Positions 9,458 through 18,867 of a stretch of DNA of 64,000 nt are shown one piece after another. The translations under genes were made by a program, and so were the position numbers. The number at the start of each line of letters is the position of its first letter. The first letter of the stretch is position 1. Below the pieces are notes generated by a model that was given only the letters and a program-made list of their open reading frames with translations, was not told where the DNA came from and made no database searches. The stretch covers positions 186,001 through 250,000 of the forward strand of contig NZ_VHIN01000022.1 of assembly GCF_009805585.1 (NCBI RefSeq). Reading direction: 5' to 3'. This stretch comes from Glutamicibacter sp. JC586 (lineage in GTDB: Bacteria; Actinomycetota; Actinomycetes; Actinomycetales; Micrococcaceae).

Positions 9458-10258
9458 TTGAGCAACCCGGTATTTGGGTCTAACAGCAAATCTGATGCTT
9501 GGGGAACCAAGTCAGGAAGTCCTGTCGGATTCCGTGACAACGCCAACATGAGCGCAGATCAACTGCAGGATATGTATCAGCAGCCATCGGCCACCAGCGC
9601 TGATACCGGTCGCATGACCATCGGCGACACCATCAACAAGACGATCTTCTGCCTTGCGCTTGTAGTCATTGGCGCAGCCGCTGGATGGGTCATGCCAGCC
9701 CTGATGCTTCCTGGCGCGCTGGTCGGTTTTGTCCTCGGTCTGGTTAACGTGTTCAAGAAGCGTCCATCGCCGGCACTCATCCTTGCGTACTCCGCCGCTC
9801 AGGGTCTGTTCCTTGGTGGGCTGTCACAGTTCCTTGACGGAATGTATCCAGGGGTTGCCATTCAGGCGGTGCTGGCGACCGTCTGTGTCGCAGGCGTAAC
9901 CTTGGCGCTGTACCGCTCGGGTAAGTACCGCATGACTCCGAAGCTGAACAAGATCTTCATGGTTGGCATGATTGGTCTTATCGTATTCTCGCTGCTCAAC
10001 ATCGTTCTCTCAATGACTGGTGTTGTTGACGGAATGTTCGGCATGCGCCACGGCGTTCTCGGCTTGGTAATCGGCGTAGTAGCCGTACTGCTAGCTACCT
10101 ACGCACTGGTTTCGGACTTCACCATGATCGAAGAACTTTCGCGTCAGGGTGCCCCAGCAATCATGTCGTGGCGCGGTGCTTTCGGCCTGACCATGACCTT
10201 GATCTGGCTGTACACAGAGATCCTGCGCATTCTGGCTATCCTGCGTGGCGACGACTAA
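9458..10258 (+). CDS. Bax inhibitor-1 / YccA-like integral membrane protein
   Basis: A roughly 266-aa protein with a hydrophilic N-terminus of about 65 residues (N-rich, SNPVFGSNSK), then about seven hydrophobic segments to the C-terminus. The composition and the YALVSDFTMIEE segment in the last third match the bacterial Bax1-I/YccA family seen in Micrococcaceae. Family members are pH-sensitive calcium leak channels or interact with FtsH; the role here is unproven. TTG at 9458 is chosen because GGGGG lies 7 nt upstream. The ATG at 9452 is in frame but only 1 nt from that Shine-Dalgarno. The gene stands alone with its own terminator. Confidence 0.85.
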   Translation: MSNPVFGSNSKSDAWGTKSGSPVGFRDNANMSADQLQDMYQQPSATSADTGRMTIGDTINKTIFCLALVVIGAAAGWVMPALMLPGALVGFVLGLVNVFKKRPSPALILAYSAAQGLFLGGLSQFLDGMYPGVAIQAVLATVCVAGVTLALYRSGKYRMTPKLNKIFMVGMIGLIVFSLLNIVLSMTGVVDGMFGMRHGVLGLVIGVVAVLLATYALVSDFTMIEELSRQGAPAIMSWRGAFGLTMTLIWLYTEILRILAILRGDD

Positions 10259-10278
10259 ACATATTGAACTAGAAAATT

Positions 10279-10317
10279 AGGAGCAGTGCCCAAATCGGGC
10301 ACTGCTCCTTGTTTTTT
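10279..10317 (+). terminator. Intrinsic terminator after the Bax1-I gene
   Basis: A perfect 13-bp stem AGGAGCAGTGCCC with GGGCACTGCTCCT, a 5-nt loop and a T6 tract at 10312-10317. Confidence 0.93.
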
Positions 10318-10361
10318 GTCACAATTCCGACATGGATCCGGTGGCTTGGTTTTAGTCGCGG

Positions 10362-10367
10362 TAACGT
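10362..10367 (+). promoter_or_regulatory. -10 box for leaderless AI-2E transporter gene
   Basis: TAACGT 6 nt before the ATG at 10374, with no Shine-Dalgarno between. The -35 is unclear. Confidence 0.4.
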
Positions 10368-10373
10368 AGAGCC

Positions 10374-11681
10374 ATGAAGAATCGCCGGTTGGAACGTTTA
10401 CGACGCATACGTGTCCCCCTTCCGGGCAAGATCGCAGAGAAACCTGCAGAGCCCCGCGCTGAAGTTGTTGATTTTAAGAGCGCCGAAGATATGCCATACG
10501 CGGTACGTTTAGCTGCAAGCTGGGCATGGCGCTTTTTGATCATTGTCGCCGCACTGGGCGTACTGGTCTGGGCACTGTCAAAGATCTCGTTGCTGGTGAT
10601 CCCGGTTCTGGTTGCAGCACTACTTTCCGGGCTTCTGTCACCGGTGGTCAATGCACTGAACCGACGCATGGCTGTACCTCGCGGACTCGCTGTGGGCATT
10701 ACGCTCATTGGCTTCCTGGCACTGGTGATTGCTGGACTATCCATGGCCGGACAGAAACTGACCACAGGGTTCAACGCCTTGTGGAGTCAGGCACTCTTCG
10801 GGATCGAGCAAGTCCAAGAATGGTTGTTCAACGGCCCGCTGAAACTGACCAACGCTGATTTGCAAAGCGTTCTTGATGACGCCCTCGCCCAGCTGCGTGG
10901 CAACGCCACCAATATTCTCAGTGAGGCACTGGGCTGGACATCTTTCATCGGACAGTTTCTCACCGGAACATTGCTGGCACTCTTTGTGCTGATTTTTCTC
11001 CTGCTCGACGGTCGAAAAATTGGTCTCTTCCTCGTTAACCTGTTGCCACGACGAGCTCGACCCGCCATGGATGGTGCGTTGACGCGAGGATGGGCATCCT
11101 TGGTCAGCTACGTTCGTGTGCAGATGCTCGTAGCATTGATTGATGCGATCGGTATTGGACTAGGCGCCTTCTTCTTGGGTGTTCCATTGGCCTTGCCACT
11201 GGGCGTCCTAGTCTTCATCGGCTCGTTCATCCCGGTAGTCGGTGCCTTATTTACCGGAGCGTTGGCAGTACTGCTGGCTCTGGTAGCCAATGGCTGGGTT
11301 AATGCCCTGATCATGCTGGCCGTGGTCTTACTGGTACAACAAGCGGAATCCAATGTCCTTCAGCCCCTGATTATGGGCAAGGCTGTGAGCTTACATCCGC
11401 TGGCAGTGGTCTTGGCAGTAGCCGGTGGCACCATGTTGGCCGGAATTCCTGGCGCGCTGTTCGCGGTGCCGCTTCTGGCCGTGCTCAATGCCGTTGTTAA
11501 ATACCTCTCGGCCCGAGCCTGGGAGAGTGACCCGGTAGTGCTAGAGCACTACGGTATTCACCCCAATACCGAGGCTCGTTCTCCGAGCCCAGCGGCCAGC
11601 GCACCAGAAGAATTGGTGCGGACCGAACAATCTACTTCGCCGGAAACTCGGCATCCTGATCGCACATCAGACGAGGACTAA
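10374..11681 (+). CDS. AI-2E family transporter (YdiK/PerM-like membrane protein)
   Basis: A 435-aa polytopic membrane protein. A basic N-terminus (KNRRLERLRRIRVPLPGK) precedes about eight transmembrane segments from residue 55. The family signature region near 270-300 reads GVPLALPLGVLVFIGSFIPVVG, and a glycine-rich GGTMLAGIPGALFAVPL lies near 350. The hydrophilic tail of about 50 residues is S/P/T-rich. The family name comes from TqsA of E. coli, but most members have no proven AI-2 transport. The stop codon is 3 nt before ilvA, so the two are co-transcribed. Confidence 0.88.
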   Translation: MKNRRLERLRRIRVPLPGKIAEKPAEPRAEVVDFKSAEDMPYAVRLAASWAWRFLIIVAALGVLVWALSKISLLVIPVLVAALLSGLLSPVVNALNRRMAVPRGLAVGITLIGFLALVIAGLSMAGQKLTTGFNALWSQALFGIEQVQEWLFNGPLKLTNADLQSVLDDALAQLRGNATNILSEALGWTSFIGQFLTGTLLALFVLIFLLLDGRKIGLFLVNLLPRRARPAMDGALTRGWASLVSYVRVQMLVALIDAIGIGLGAFFLGVPLALPLGVLVFIGSFIPVVGALFTGALAVLLALVANGWVNALIMLAVVLLVQQAESNVLQPLIMGKAVSLHPLAVVLAVAGGTMLAGIPGALFAVPLLAVLNAVVKYLSARAWESDPVVLEHYGIHPNTEARSPSPAASAPEELVRTEQSTSPETRHPDRTSDED

Positions 11682-11684
11682 GTC

Positions 11685-12956
11685 ATGACCACAGAAACTA
11701 AATTGCCAGTATCGCTAGCCGATATCGAATCCGCTGCCAAGGTCTTGAAGCCAGTGATTGCTTTGACTCCGGTAGAGCATTCCCGCGTACTTTCGCAGCA
11801 CATTGGCGCCGAAGTATTCCTCAAATGCGAAAACATGCAGCGCGCAGGATCCTTTAAGGTCCGTGGCGCCTACGTGCGCATGTCCAAACTCAGCGACGAA
11901 GAAAAGGCCCGCGGCGTTGTTGCAGCTTCGGCAGGCAACCATGCGCAGGGCGTCGCACAGGCTTCCAGCCAACTGGGGATCAAGGCACGCATCTACATGC
12001 CACGCGGCGTGGCGCTGCCTAAGCTCACCGCCACCCGGGATCATGGCGCAGAAGTTGTGCTCTTCGGCGATACGGTGGATGAAGCGCTAGCAGAAGCACA
12101 GCGCTACGCCGACGAAACTGGCGCGGTGTTCGTTCACCCCTTCGACCATCCAGACATCATCGCAGGACAGGGCACCATCGGGCTTGAACTGCTCGAACAG
12201 CTCCCAGAAGTCGAGACGGTGCTCATGGGCGTCGGTGGCGGCGGACTGTTGGCTGGTGCAGCGATTGCCTTAAAAGAAAAAGCACGGCAGATGGGCCGCG
12301 AAATCAAGGTGATCGGCGTCCAAGCAGAAAATGCCGCTGCCTACCCACCGTCGTTGGCGGCGGATGCTCTGGTTCCACTAGACACCGTGCACACTATCGC
12401 CGACGGCATTGCCGTGGGCAAGCCGGGCCAGCTACCTTTCACCATCATCAAGGAACTGGTCGATGATGTGGTGACCGTATCCGAAGATGCCTTGGCTCGC
12501 GCCCTGGTGGTGCTTCTGGAACGCAATAAGCTCGTTGTAGAACCAGCCGGGGCTGTGGGCGTGGCTGCGCTGCTGGAAAACCGTCTAGAGGCGCATGGGA
12601 TCAACCCAGCTACCACCGCAGTAATCCTCTCCGGCGGTAACATTGATCCGCTGTTGATGCTCAAAGTCATTCAGCGTGGTCTATCGGCCGCAGGAAGATT
12701 CCTGACTGTGCGCATGATGCTTCCAGACCGTCCCGGCGCACTGGCTCAGATCTCACGCATCATCGCAGATTCAGATGCAAACGTGACCCGACTGGACCAC
12801 ACCCGCATCGGTGGCTCCCTGTCCATGGGTGATGTGGCCATCACCATCGACTTGGAGACCAAGGGGCATGAGCATTCCAAAGCGGTGCTCAATAACCTAC
12901 GTGCTGAAGGCTTTGACCCTCAGATCACCAACAACGCTGGCGGATCGGTCGGCTAA
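11685..12956 (+). CDS. ilvA: Threonine ammonia-lyase, PLP-dependent, with C-terminal ACT domain
   Basis: Deaminates threonine to 2-oxobutyrate, the first step towards isoleucine, or degrades threonine. The 423-aa protein has the PLP lysine at residue 58 (GSFKVRGAY), a glycine-rich phosphate loop (GVGGGGLLAG near 185) and SGGN near 314. A single ACT-like regulatory domain covers the last 80 residues (LPDRPGALAQISRII). This medium form is typical for actinobacteria and differs from the two-ACT E. coli enzyme. Translation is coupled to the transporter upstream, with GAGGA inside the preceding gene's end. Confidence 0.93.
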   Translation: MTTETKLPVSLADIESAAKVLKPVIALTPVEHSRVLSQHIGAEVFLKCENMQRAGSFKVRGAYVRMSKLSDEEKARGVVAASAGNHAQGVAQASSQLGIKARIYMPRGVALPKLTATRDHGAEVVLFGDTVDEALAEAQRYADETGAVFVHPFDHPDIIAGQGTIGLELLEQLPEVETVLMGVGGGGLLAGAAIALKEKARQMGREIKVIGVQAENAAAYPPSLAADALVPLDTVHTIADGIAVGKPGQLPFTIIKELVDDVVTVSEDALARALVVLLERNKLVVEPAGAVGVAALLENRLEAHGINPATTAVILSGGNIDPLLMLKVIQRGLSAAGRFLTVRMMLPDRPGALAQISRIIADSDANVTRLDHTRIGGSLSMGDVAITIDLETKGHEHSKAVLNNLRAEGFDPQITNNAGGSVG

Positions 12957-12967
12957 GGGCAACACTT

Positions 12968-13015
12968 AAAAGTCGATGGGCTGCTAACTCACTGAGTTAG
13001 CAGCCCATCGACTTT
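12968..13015. terminator. Bidirectional terminator between ilvA and greA
   Basis: A roughly 23-bp near-perfect inverted repeat from AAAGTCGATGGG to CCCATCGACTTT, placed between two convergent genes. Confidence 0.92.
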
Positions 13016-13031
13016 GTCCTTAGAAGACTTA

Positions 13032-13529
13032 TTAGGAAGCTTCGTAAGGCTTAGCCGAAATGATTTCGACCTTGATGTCGCGACCGTTAGGAGCCACGTA
13101 AGAAAGCTTGTCGCCAACCTTGGCACCGTGAACGGCTACACCAATAGGGGACTGCTCCGAGTAAACTTCCAAATCGGTGTCGCCAGCGACCTCGCGGGAA
13201 CCGAAGAGGAAGGTGGTCTCGTCGCCAGCAATGTTGGCAACAACCATCATGCCCGGCTCAACGATTCCGTCGTCGGCAGGTGCTTCGCCAACGTCTGCTC
13301 GACGCAATAGGTCCTTGAGGTACAGGATGCGGGCCTCTGCCTTACCCTGCTCTTCACGTGCGGCGTGGTAGCCACCGTTCTCCTTAAGGTCGCCCTCGGA
13401 GCGGGCCTGCTCGATGCGGGCAACGATCTCGGCGCGTCCCGGGCCTTCGAGGAAAGTCAGTTCGTTCTGGAGGCGGTCGAAGGCTTCCTGAGTCAGCCAA
13501 ACGACAGGTTCGTTGCTGTTGGTGCTCAC
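13032..13529 (-). CDS. greA: Transcription elongation factor GreA
   Basis: Rescues backtracked RNA polymerase by stimulating transcript cleavage. The 165-aa protein has an N-terminal coiled coil (about residues 10-80; LTQEAFDRLQNELTFLEG, RIEQARSEGDLKENGGYHAAREEQG) whose tip carries the acidic pair needed for cleavage, and a C-terminal FKBP-like domain (SPIGVAVHGAKVGDKLSY). GTG start with AAAGGAAG 6-7 nt upstream; the longer open frame to 13694 has no such signal. The greA-DUF4307-mca order equals Rv1080c-Rv1082. Confidence 0.97.
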   Translation of the reverse strand: MSTNSNEPVVWLTQEAFDRLQNELTFLEGPGRAEIVARIEQARSEGDLKENGGYHAAREEQGKAEARILYLKDLLRRADVGEAPADDGIVEPGMMVVANIAGDETTFLFGSREVAGDTDLEVYSEQSPIGVAVHGAKVGDKLSYVAPNGRDIKVEIISAKPYEAS

Positions 13530-13816
13530 GTTGTACTTCCTTTGGTCTGTTAGGACTTCGCGGCAACTTTGGAGCTCAATGAGCCACAAAAGCCGAACGC
13601 CACCAGTGAGGTGGCGTCGACGAAGTCGAATTCGGTACGGTTTTGCGGGCTTACGTTGTTCTATCGATGCAAGCAAAGACCCCGCCAGCTTCATGAAACA
13701 GTACGCAACTGACTCATTTGCGGATGCGGGGCAAAACGTATCTTTTCAACGATAGTAGTCGCCAAAACGCGTTAAGCCCAATAGGTTCAGCTATTAGGGA
13801 ATGAATGGGCGAAATA

Positions 13817-14236
13817 TTAGCCCTTGTAGTTCTGCGGAACCTTATAGCAGGATTCAACTCCGGCGGTCACTGCGAGGTTATCGGTGTGAAGATCAACATC
13901 GATTTGTTGCTTGATCACGCCTGACTGCTCGCCTGGATCAAGCAATACGGTCTTGTAGCCGACTACAGCCTTGGACTCATTCATTGCGCGAATATCGCAT
14001 TGGACGCGATCATTCGAGTTGTATTCAACCACGATGCTGCTCTTTGTCAACGTTGGAGAAACAACATCATAGTGTATGTCCTGAGCGGTGATTGCACTGT
14101 AATTGTTGAACCCAATGTAGGCAGCGCCGACAACACCAATACTCAGCGCAGAACCGATGAGCCAATTGCGCGTTTTCTTACTCAGGCTGCGTTTCTTGGG
14201 GTTGTTGTAGCGAGCCGTTAAGCTTGGATCAGACAT
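13817..14236 (-). CDS. DUF4307 membrane protein
   Basis: A 139-aa protein with a basic N-terminus (SLTARYNNPKKRSLSKKTRNW), one transmembrane helix at about 30-50 and an extracytoplasmic beta-rich domain containing two Cys (RVQCDIRAMNE and ESCYKVPQ) that could form a disulfide. This family (Rv1081c) always neighbours mca in mycothiol-producing actinobacteria; its function is unknown. The start was chosen at ATG 14236 because the conserved SDPSLTARY stretch begins there. An in-frame ORF runs upstream to 14329 without a ribosome site. A 287-nt stretch between this gene's end and the greA start contains no gene and must hold the greA promoter and leader. Confidence 0.82.
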   Translation of the reverse strand: MSDPSLTARYNNPKKRSLSKKTRNWLIGSALSIGVVGAAYIGFNNYSAITAQDIHYDVVSPTLTKSSIVVEYNSNDRVQCDIRAMNESKAVVGYKTVLLDPGEQSGVIKQQIDVDLHTDNLAVTAGVESCYKVPQNYKG

Positions 14237-14426
14237 TACTTGTCTTGCACCACTCTCTATGCCTTGGCGGCATTTGAACAGGGAATGCCGTATGTTGGTT
14301 CCTTCGACAAGTTTACCGCCTGAGGGCAATTGGGAATAACCGGCAGTCGAGTATCAGTTGTTATGAGTGGTGACCAGCGATGAGAATTTTCGGCTGTGCA
14401 GCATAGTGGCGAAGGAAAGTAGATAA

Positions 14427-15344
14427 GTGGAGATTCACAACGTGAAGAAAATTGCCCCATCGCAGGGCCTGCGTCTGATGGCGATCCACGCGCACCCGGA
14501 TGATGAATCTTCAAAGGGCGCTGCCACCATGGCCGCCTATGTTGATGCTGGGGCTGAGGTCATGGTTGTTTCTTGCACCGGTGGCGAACGTGGCGACATT
14601 CTTAATGCTGCTGCCGGGGAGTTGGCTCACGCCCACCGCGACCTTCCAGGGGTACGCCGTACTGAGATGGCCGAAGCCGCATCTGTACTGGGCATCAAGC
14701 ACCGTTGGCTTGGTTATGTCGACTCGGGCCTGCCCGAAGGTGACCCGTTGCCGGAGCTTCCCTTTGGCGCCTTCGCGCTGCAGCCCGTAGAGGTCGCTGC
14801 CGCTGGAATTATCAAGCTGATCCGTGAGTTCCGCCCACACGTAATCACCACCTACGACGAAAACGGTGGCTACCCGCACCCAGACCACATCCACAGTCAC
14901 AAGGTTGCAACCTTCGCCTTCGAACACGCGGATAACCCAGAGATGTACCCAGAACTGGGAGAGCCTTGGTCGGTGGGCAAGTTGTACTACGATCGCGCCT
15001 TTGCTCCTGACCGTTTCCGTGCATTGCACTACGCCATGGTCGAGGCCGGTATTGAATCCCCTTACACAGAACGTGTTGCCCAGTGGGAAGCCGACGAAGA
15101 TAACCAGATGTTCAAGTGGGTTTCACCACATACCACCACGACTCAGATTCACTGCGCGGACTTTTTCTCGCAGCGAGATCAGGCGTTGCTGGCGCACCGA
15201 ACCCAGATTGACCCGGAAGGTTTCTTCTTCGCGGTCCCAGAACACGTCTATGCAGAACATTGGCCATGGGAGGATTACACGTTGATCTCTTCCAAGGTGG
15301 CGACCGAGTTGCCCGAATCAGACCTGTTCGCCGGACTAAGATAG
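14427..15344 (+). CDS. mca: Mycothiol S-conjugate amidase
   Basis: A zinc amidase that cleaves mycothiol-toxin adducts, releasing a mercapturic acid for export. The 305-aa protein has the LmbE/PIG-L metal motif HAHPDDESSKGAA near residue 20 and HPDHIHSHKVA near 155 giving the third His. MshB deacetylase is a close paralogue, but the greA-DUF4307 neighbours and the DUF/thioredoxin gene downstream match mca (Rv1082). GTG start at 14427 with AAGGAAAG 8 nt upstream. Its presence implies that the cell makes mycothiol. Confidence 0.93.
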   Translation: MEIHNVKKIAPSQGLRLMAIHAHPDDESSKGAATMAAYVDAGAEVMVVSCTGGERGDILNAAAGELAHAHRDLPGVRRTEMAEAASVLGIKHRWLGYVDSGLPEGDPLPELPFGAFALQPVEVAAAGIIKLIREFRPHVITTYDENGGYPHPDHIHSHKVATFAFEHADNPEMYPELGEPWSVGKLYYDRAFAPDRFRALHYAMVEAGIESPYTERVAQWEADEDNQMFKWVSPHTTTTQIHCADFFSQRDQALLAHRTQIDPEGFFFAVPEHVYAEHWPWEDYTLISSKVATELPESDLFAGLR

Positions 15345-15387
15345 CACTAAGCACTTCCAAGTTGTAGAAAAGAGTTGTCCGTTCCCC

Positions 15388-15669
15388 GTGAATACGATCT
15401 TCGCGTCCCTTGCCGTAGCCTCACAGACCACCAAATTGGGCACGGAGACCGCTAGCGACTACGGTCCCGGATTCCTTGGATTCATTTTTACCGCGGTGAT
15501 GGTCATCGCTGTAATCTTCCTGATCCGCGATATGGTCCGCCGGGTGCGTCGCGTGCGCTACACCTCGGAGGCTGAAGCCAAGCAGCAGGAAATGGTGAAC
15601 AAGGGCAACGAACGTAAGCTCCAGGAACCCGAAGAGCCGATCGACCCTAAGACCAACGAAGACCGGTAA
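15388..15669 (+). CDS. Small single-pass membrane protein downstream of mca
   Basis: A 93-aa protein with a short extracytoplasmic N-terminus, one transmembrane helix (about 27-47, FLGFIFTAVMVIAVIFLIRD), then a strongly basic stretch (MVRRVRRVRY) and a charged, proline-rich tail. It matches the position and size of Rv1083 after mca. Function is unknown. GTG start; a weak AAAAGAG lies about 10 nt upstream. Confidence 0.72.
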   Translation: MNTIFASLAVASQTTKLGTETASDYGPGFLGFIFTAVMVIAVIFLIRDMVRRVRRVRYTSEAEAKQQEMVNKGNERKLQEPEEPIDPKTNEDR

Positions 15670-15690
15670 ACAAGTGTGTGATCTGCGCGA

Positions 15691-15696
15691 TAGCAT
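15691..15696 (+). promoter_or_regulatory. -10 box for leaderless DUF255 gene
   Basis: TAGCAT 6 nt before the GTG at 15703, with no Shine-Dalgarno. Confidence 0.4.
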
Positions 15697-15702
15697 TATG
15701 GC

Positions 15703-17817
15703 GTGGCTCAACGACTTGCTGGCGCCGCCAGCCAATATCTTAGACAACATGCACACCAACTAGTCGACTGGTTCCCCTATGGGGATGAAGCTTTCGAACA
15801 GGCACGGTTACGCGATGTTCCGGTGATGCTTTCCATCGGATATGCGGCCTGCCATTGGTGTCATGTGATGAGCCACGAGTCTTTTGACGATCCGCAGATC
15901 GCAGAATTACTCAACGAGAATTTTGTGGCCATCAAGGTGGATCGTGAAGAACACCCAATGGTGGATGACACCTACATGATGGCCACCCAAGCGCTCACTG
16001 GCGCTGGCGGTTGGCCCATGACTATTTTCGCCATGCCGGACGGTCGCACAGTGCATGCCGGTACCTATTACCCGAGAGAACCACGCGGCAAAGTCCCCGG
16101 TTTCAGACAAGTTCTCCAGGCAGTGCACGAAGCGTGGGAAACCAAACGTGACGGCTTAGAAGATCAAGCCCAAATGTTGGCCGACCACCTCGCTGAGTTA
16201 GGTGCGCGCCAAAGCGCATTACTTAAACTGGAAACTGCAGCGCCGGCCACTCAGGCCTTAGCCACCGCCACCGAACGCTGGCTGGCTGCAACCAAATCCA
16301 AAGGTGGCTTTACCCCAGCCCCCAAATTCCCTCCGACTTGGGCGCTGAAAACTTTGTGGCATTCGGTCTTTACCCGCACCGAAACTGCTGAAGAAGCATT
16401 TGGAGCCGTGGCCACCCACCTTGAAGCAATGTTCTTGGGAGCATTACAAGACCACATCGATGGTGGCTTCGCCCGATACTGTGTGGATGAAAATTGGTCG
16501 GTTCCACATTTCGAAAAGATGCTCTACGACAACGCCGGTCTGCTCTCACTCGCGGCCCAAACTGCCGTATTGGCCGCAGAAGTCGCCTCCGATACACAGC
16601 GTGAGTCCGCGCCCCGGGCGCACGCACTGTCCCTTCTGGCCACCAGCAGTGCGCGTGGAATTATCAAGTTCCTGCAGGACGAACTGCTAGTTGATTCCAC
16701 CTCAGCTCCTGCTTTTGCGGCCTCCTTGGACGCGGATTCCAGCAGGGGCGGCTCCCAAATTGAAGGTGCCTATTACAGCTACAGCCGTGAGGAGATTAAC
16801 CAGATCCTCTCATCACTCACGCACACGCTGCCTGCAGACCTGGTTCGGTTTGCACCCGTCGCTGAAGACCCGGAGCATTTCTGCTTCTCCTTCGCCCGCG
16901 TGCCCCGCCGAGCAGAGCAAGCGGTCCTTGATGAACTGATGAAGGCATTACGGGTTTTCCGCGGTTCGCGTATTAAGCCAGTGCGCGATGAAAAAGTTAT
17001 TGCTGGATGGAACGCACTAGCGATTGAGGCACTGTGTGACGCGGCGGTGCTGCTCGAAGATTCCGATGCACTAGAGCTAGCTCAATTAGTGGGGCAGTCC
17101 TTATGGCAAACGCACTGGGACGCATCAACTCGACAGCTGGCTCGCGTAAGCTTTGCTTCGCGTGCGGCGACCGGAAATGAAGCTACGCTGCAAGACTATG
17201 CAGCATTGGCGGGGGCTTTCCTTGCCCTGGGCCATGCAACCGCGGACACATTATGGACCGAGCGGGCTGACCAATTGTTGGACCGTGCCAAAGATTTTAT
17301 AGATCCAGAGAATGCGGTTCCCCGAGATTCGGTACAAGCTGATGCTCGGGTCGCCGCACAACGTAACAACGTGGCTGCCGTAAGTGTCCTAGATGACGCC
17401 TTGCCAGCGGCCGGAGCCCTCTACGCCAAAGCACTGGCCAATCGTTCCATCATCGCGATGGCCCACGGACAATACACTGCCTCGCGCGCAAGCGACCTAG
17501 AAACTGCACGAGCCCTCAGCGCTCATGCCGCCGCCTTAGCAGGTGACGCACCGACGCAGGTAGCTACCGCATTGGGAGTGCAAAGTATTGTGACCGGTGC
17601 AGTGCACTATGTGGGACTTTCCGACATGCACAGCGCACTGGGTATAAGAATACGCAAGGTCATCTGGGCGCTGGGCCTTACCGCCCACCATGATCCTTCG
17701 TTGGCCGGTGAGAACGACGCTTTGAAAATTCAACCGTGTCGTGAACATGTGTGCCAAATGCCGGTGACAAACCTTGAAGATCTACTACAGGTGCTGCGTG
17801 TGAGCCACAATAGCTAG
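15703..17817 (+). CDS. DUF255 thioredoxin-like protein with glycosidase-fold C-terminus (YyaL family)
   Basis: A 704-aa cytosolic protein. The N-terminal thioredoxin-like domain (about 1-170) has the CxxC active site Cys50-Cys53 in AACHWCHVMSHESF and the REEHP stretch. The rest is an alpha/alpha-barrel-like domain with the GGFARYCVDENWSVPHFEKMLYDN motif, split here as GGFARYCVDE and VPHFEKMLYDN. The family is also called spermatogenesis-associated protein 20-like; its reaction is not known. It follows mca and the small membrane gene as Rv1084 does, suggesting a thiol-redox role (inference). Confidence 0.9.
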   Translation: MAQRLAGAASQYLRQHAHQLVDWFPYGDEAFEQARLRDVPVMLSIGYAACHWCHVMSHESFDDPQIAELLNENFVAIKVDREEHPMVDDTYMMATQALTGAGGWPMTIFAMPDGRTVHAGTYYPREPRGKVPGFRQVLQAVHEAWETKRDGLEDQAQMLADHLAELGARQSALLKLETAAPATQALATATERWLAATKSKGGFTPAPKFPPTWALKTLWHSVFTRTETAEEAFGAVATHLEAMFLGALQDHIDGGFARYCVDENWSVPHFEKMLYDNAGLLSLAAQTAVLAAEVASDTQRESAPRAHALSLLATSSARGIIKFLQDELLVDSTSAPAFAASLDADSSRGGSQIEGAYYSYSREEINQILSSLTHTLPADLVRFAPVAEDPEHFCFSFARVPRRAEQAVLDELMKALRVFRGSRIKPVRDEKVIAGWNALAIEALCDAAVLLEDSDALELAQLVGQSLWQTHWDASTRQLARVSFASRAATGNEATLQDYAALAGAFLALGHATADTLWTERADQLLDRAKDFIDPENAVPRDSVQADARVAAQRNNVAAVSVLDDALPAAGALYAKALANRSIIAMAHGQYTASRASDLETARALSAHAAALAGDAPTQVATALGVQSIVTGAVHYVGLSDMHSALGIRIRKVIWALGLTAHHDPSLAGENDALKIQPCREHVCQMPVTNLEDLLQVLRVSHNS

Positions 17818-17942
17818 CCTCCCGAAATTGGAAGAAAGCGGCCTCTGCCCGGTACCTAGATTCAAAGATCCGCAAAGGTATCGGGGATTCGCGGTAGATT
17901 AAGAACCTAGAGATTTTGATTCGAATGAAAGGCAGTGCCACG

Positions 17943-18704
17943 GTGCAGCTTCCCAACCTTGCGTACCGTTACTACGAACGGCGCTTGGCGAAGTCACTAC
18001 CTGCCGACAAGCTCCCACACCACATCGGAGTAATGGTCGATGGCAATCGTCGCTGGGCCAAGCTCGCAGGATCGCCAACGCTGGCCGGGCATCAGGCCGG
18101 AGCCGACAAGATCCTCGAATTCTTGGACTGGTGTGAAGAGCTGAACATCAAGATGGTCACGCTCTACATGCTCTCCACCGACAACCTCAACCGTGAGGCC
18201 AGTGAACTGCGCGACCTCTTGGAAGTCATCGGCGGAACCTTGGATCGTTTAGGCGAAACGAACCGCGTGAAAGTTCAGCAGGTAGGTGCCAAAGATCTTT
18301 TGCCTCCGGAACTTGCCCATAAACTTTCAGCTCTGGAAACAATTACCGCCAACAGGTCCGGAGTTCACGTAAATGTGGCTATTGGCTACGGTGGACGCCG
18401 TGAAATTCTGGATGCGTTCAAAGCACTACTGGGGCAAGCCGCCCATGACGGTCGGACCATCGAAGAACTGGCCGAAAACTTGTCCACGGATGACATCGAA
18501 TCAGCGCTGTACACCAAGGGCCAGCCGGATCCAGACTTGGTGATCCGCACCAGCGGTGAGCAACGACTGAGCGGATTTTTGACCTGGCAAAGCGCCTATT
18601 CAGAGTTCTACTTCTGTGAAGCGTTGTGGCCTGATTTCCGTCGTGTCGACTTCCTTCGAGCGTTGCGAGACTTCGCCGATCGTCAACGCAGGTTCGGCGC
18701 CTAG
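17943..18704 (+). CDS. cis-Prenyltransferase (isoprenyl transferase, UppS family)
   Basis: Condenses isopentenyl diphosphate into Z-polyprenyl diphosphate, the lipid carrier for cell-wall synthesis. The 253-aa protein has the catalytic-Asp motif HIGVMVDGNRRWA near residue 29, the substrate motif LSTDNLNR, and RTSGEQRLSGFLTWQSAYSE near 206. GTG 17943 is preferred (MQLPNLAYRYYERRL start). Two further in-frame codons upstream, ATG 17925 and TTG 17916, lack ribosome sites. It may be the short-chain (Z-FPP) or long-chain enzyme. A haemolysin III gene sits between the DUF255 and cis-prenyltransferase genes in M. tuberculosis but not here. Confidence 0.9.
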   Translation: MQLPNLAYRYYERRLAKSLPADKLPHHIGVMVDGNRRWAKLAGSPTLAGHQAGADKILEFLDWCEELNIKMVTLYMLSTDNLNREASELRDLLEVIGGTLDRLGETNRVKVQQVGAKDLLPPELAHKLSALETITANRSGVHVNVAIGYGGRREILDAFKALLGQAAHDGRTIEELAENLSTDDIESALYTKGQPDPDLVIRTSGEQRLSGFLTWQSAYSEFYFCEALWPDFRRVDFLRALRDFADRQRRFGA

Positions 18705-18867
18705 AATTAAAACAATCGTTACCCAGCTGTTGCTTTCTGATGACCTCTCAAGGTCTAAGGTATTCATAAGGCCGGGGCATCAAGCCCTGGTTGATTGAAG
18801 GGTTCCACACTAGATGACCAAAAGCAGCGCCTGCCGGTACCACTACCGGAAACGCCTTGGACATCCG

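Noticed and set aside
11600-11690. T-box or leader attenuator before ilvA
   Set aside because: ilvA starts 3 nt after the transporter gene; there is no space for a leader.
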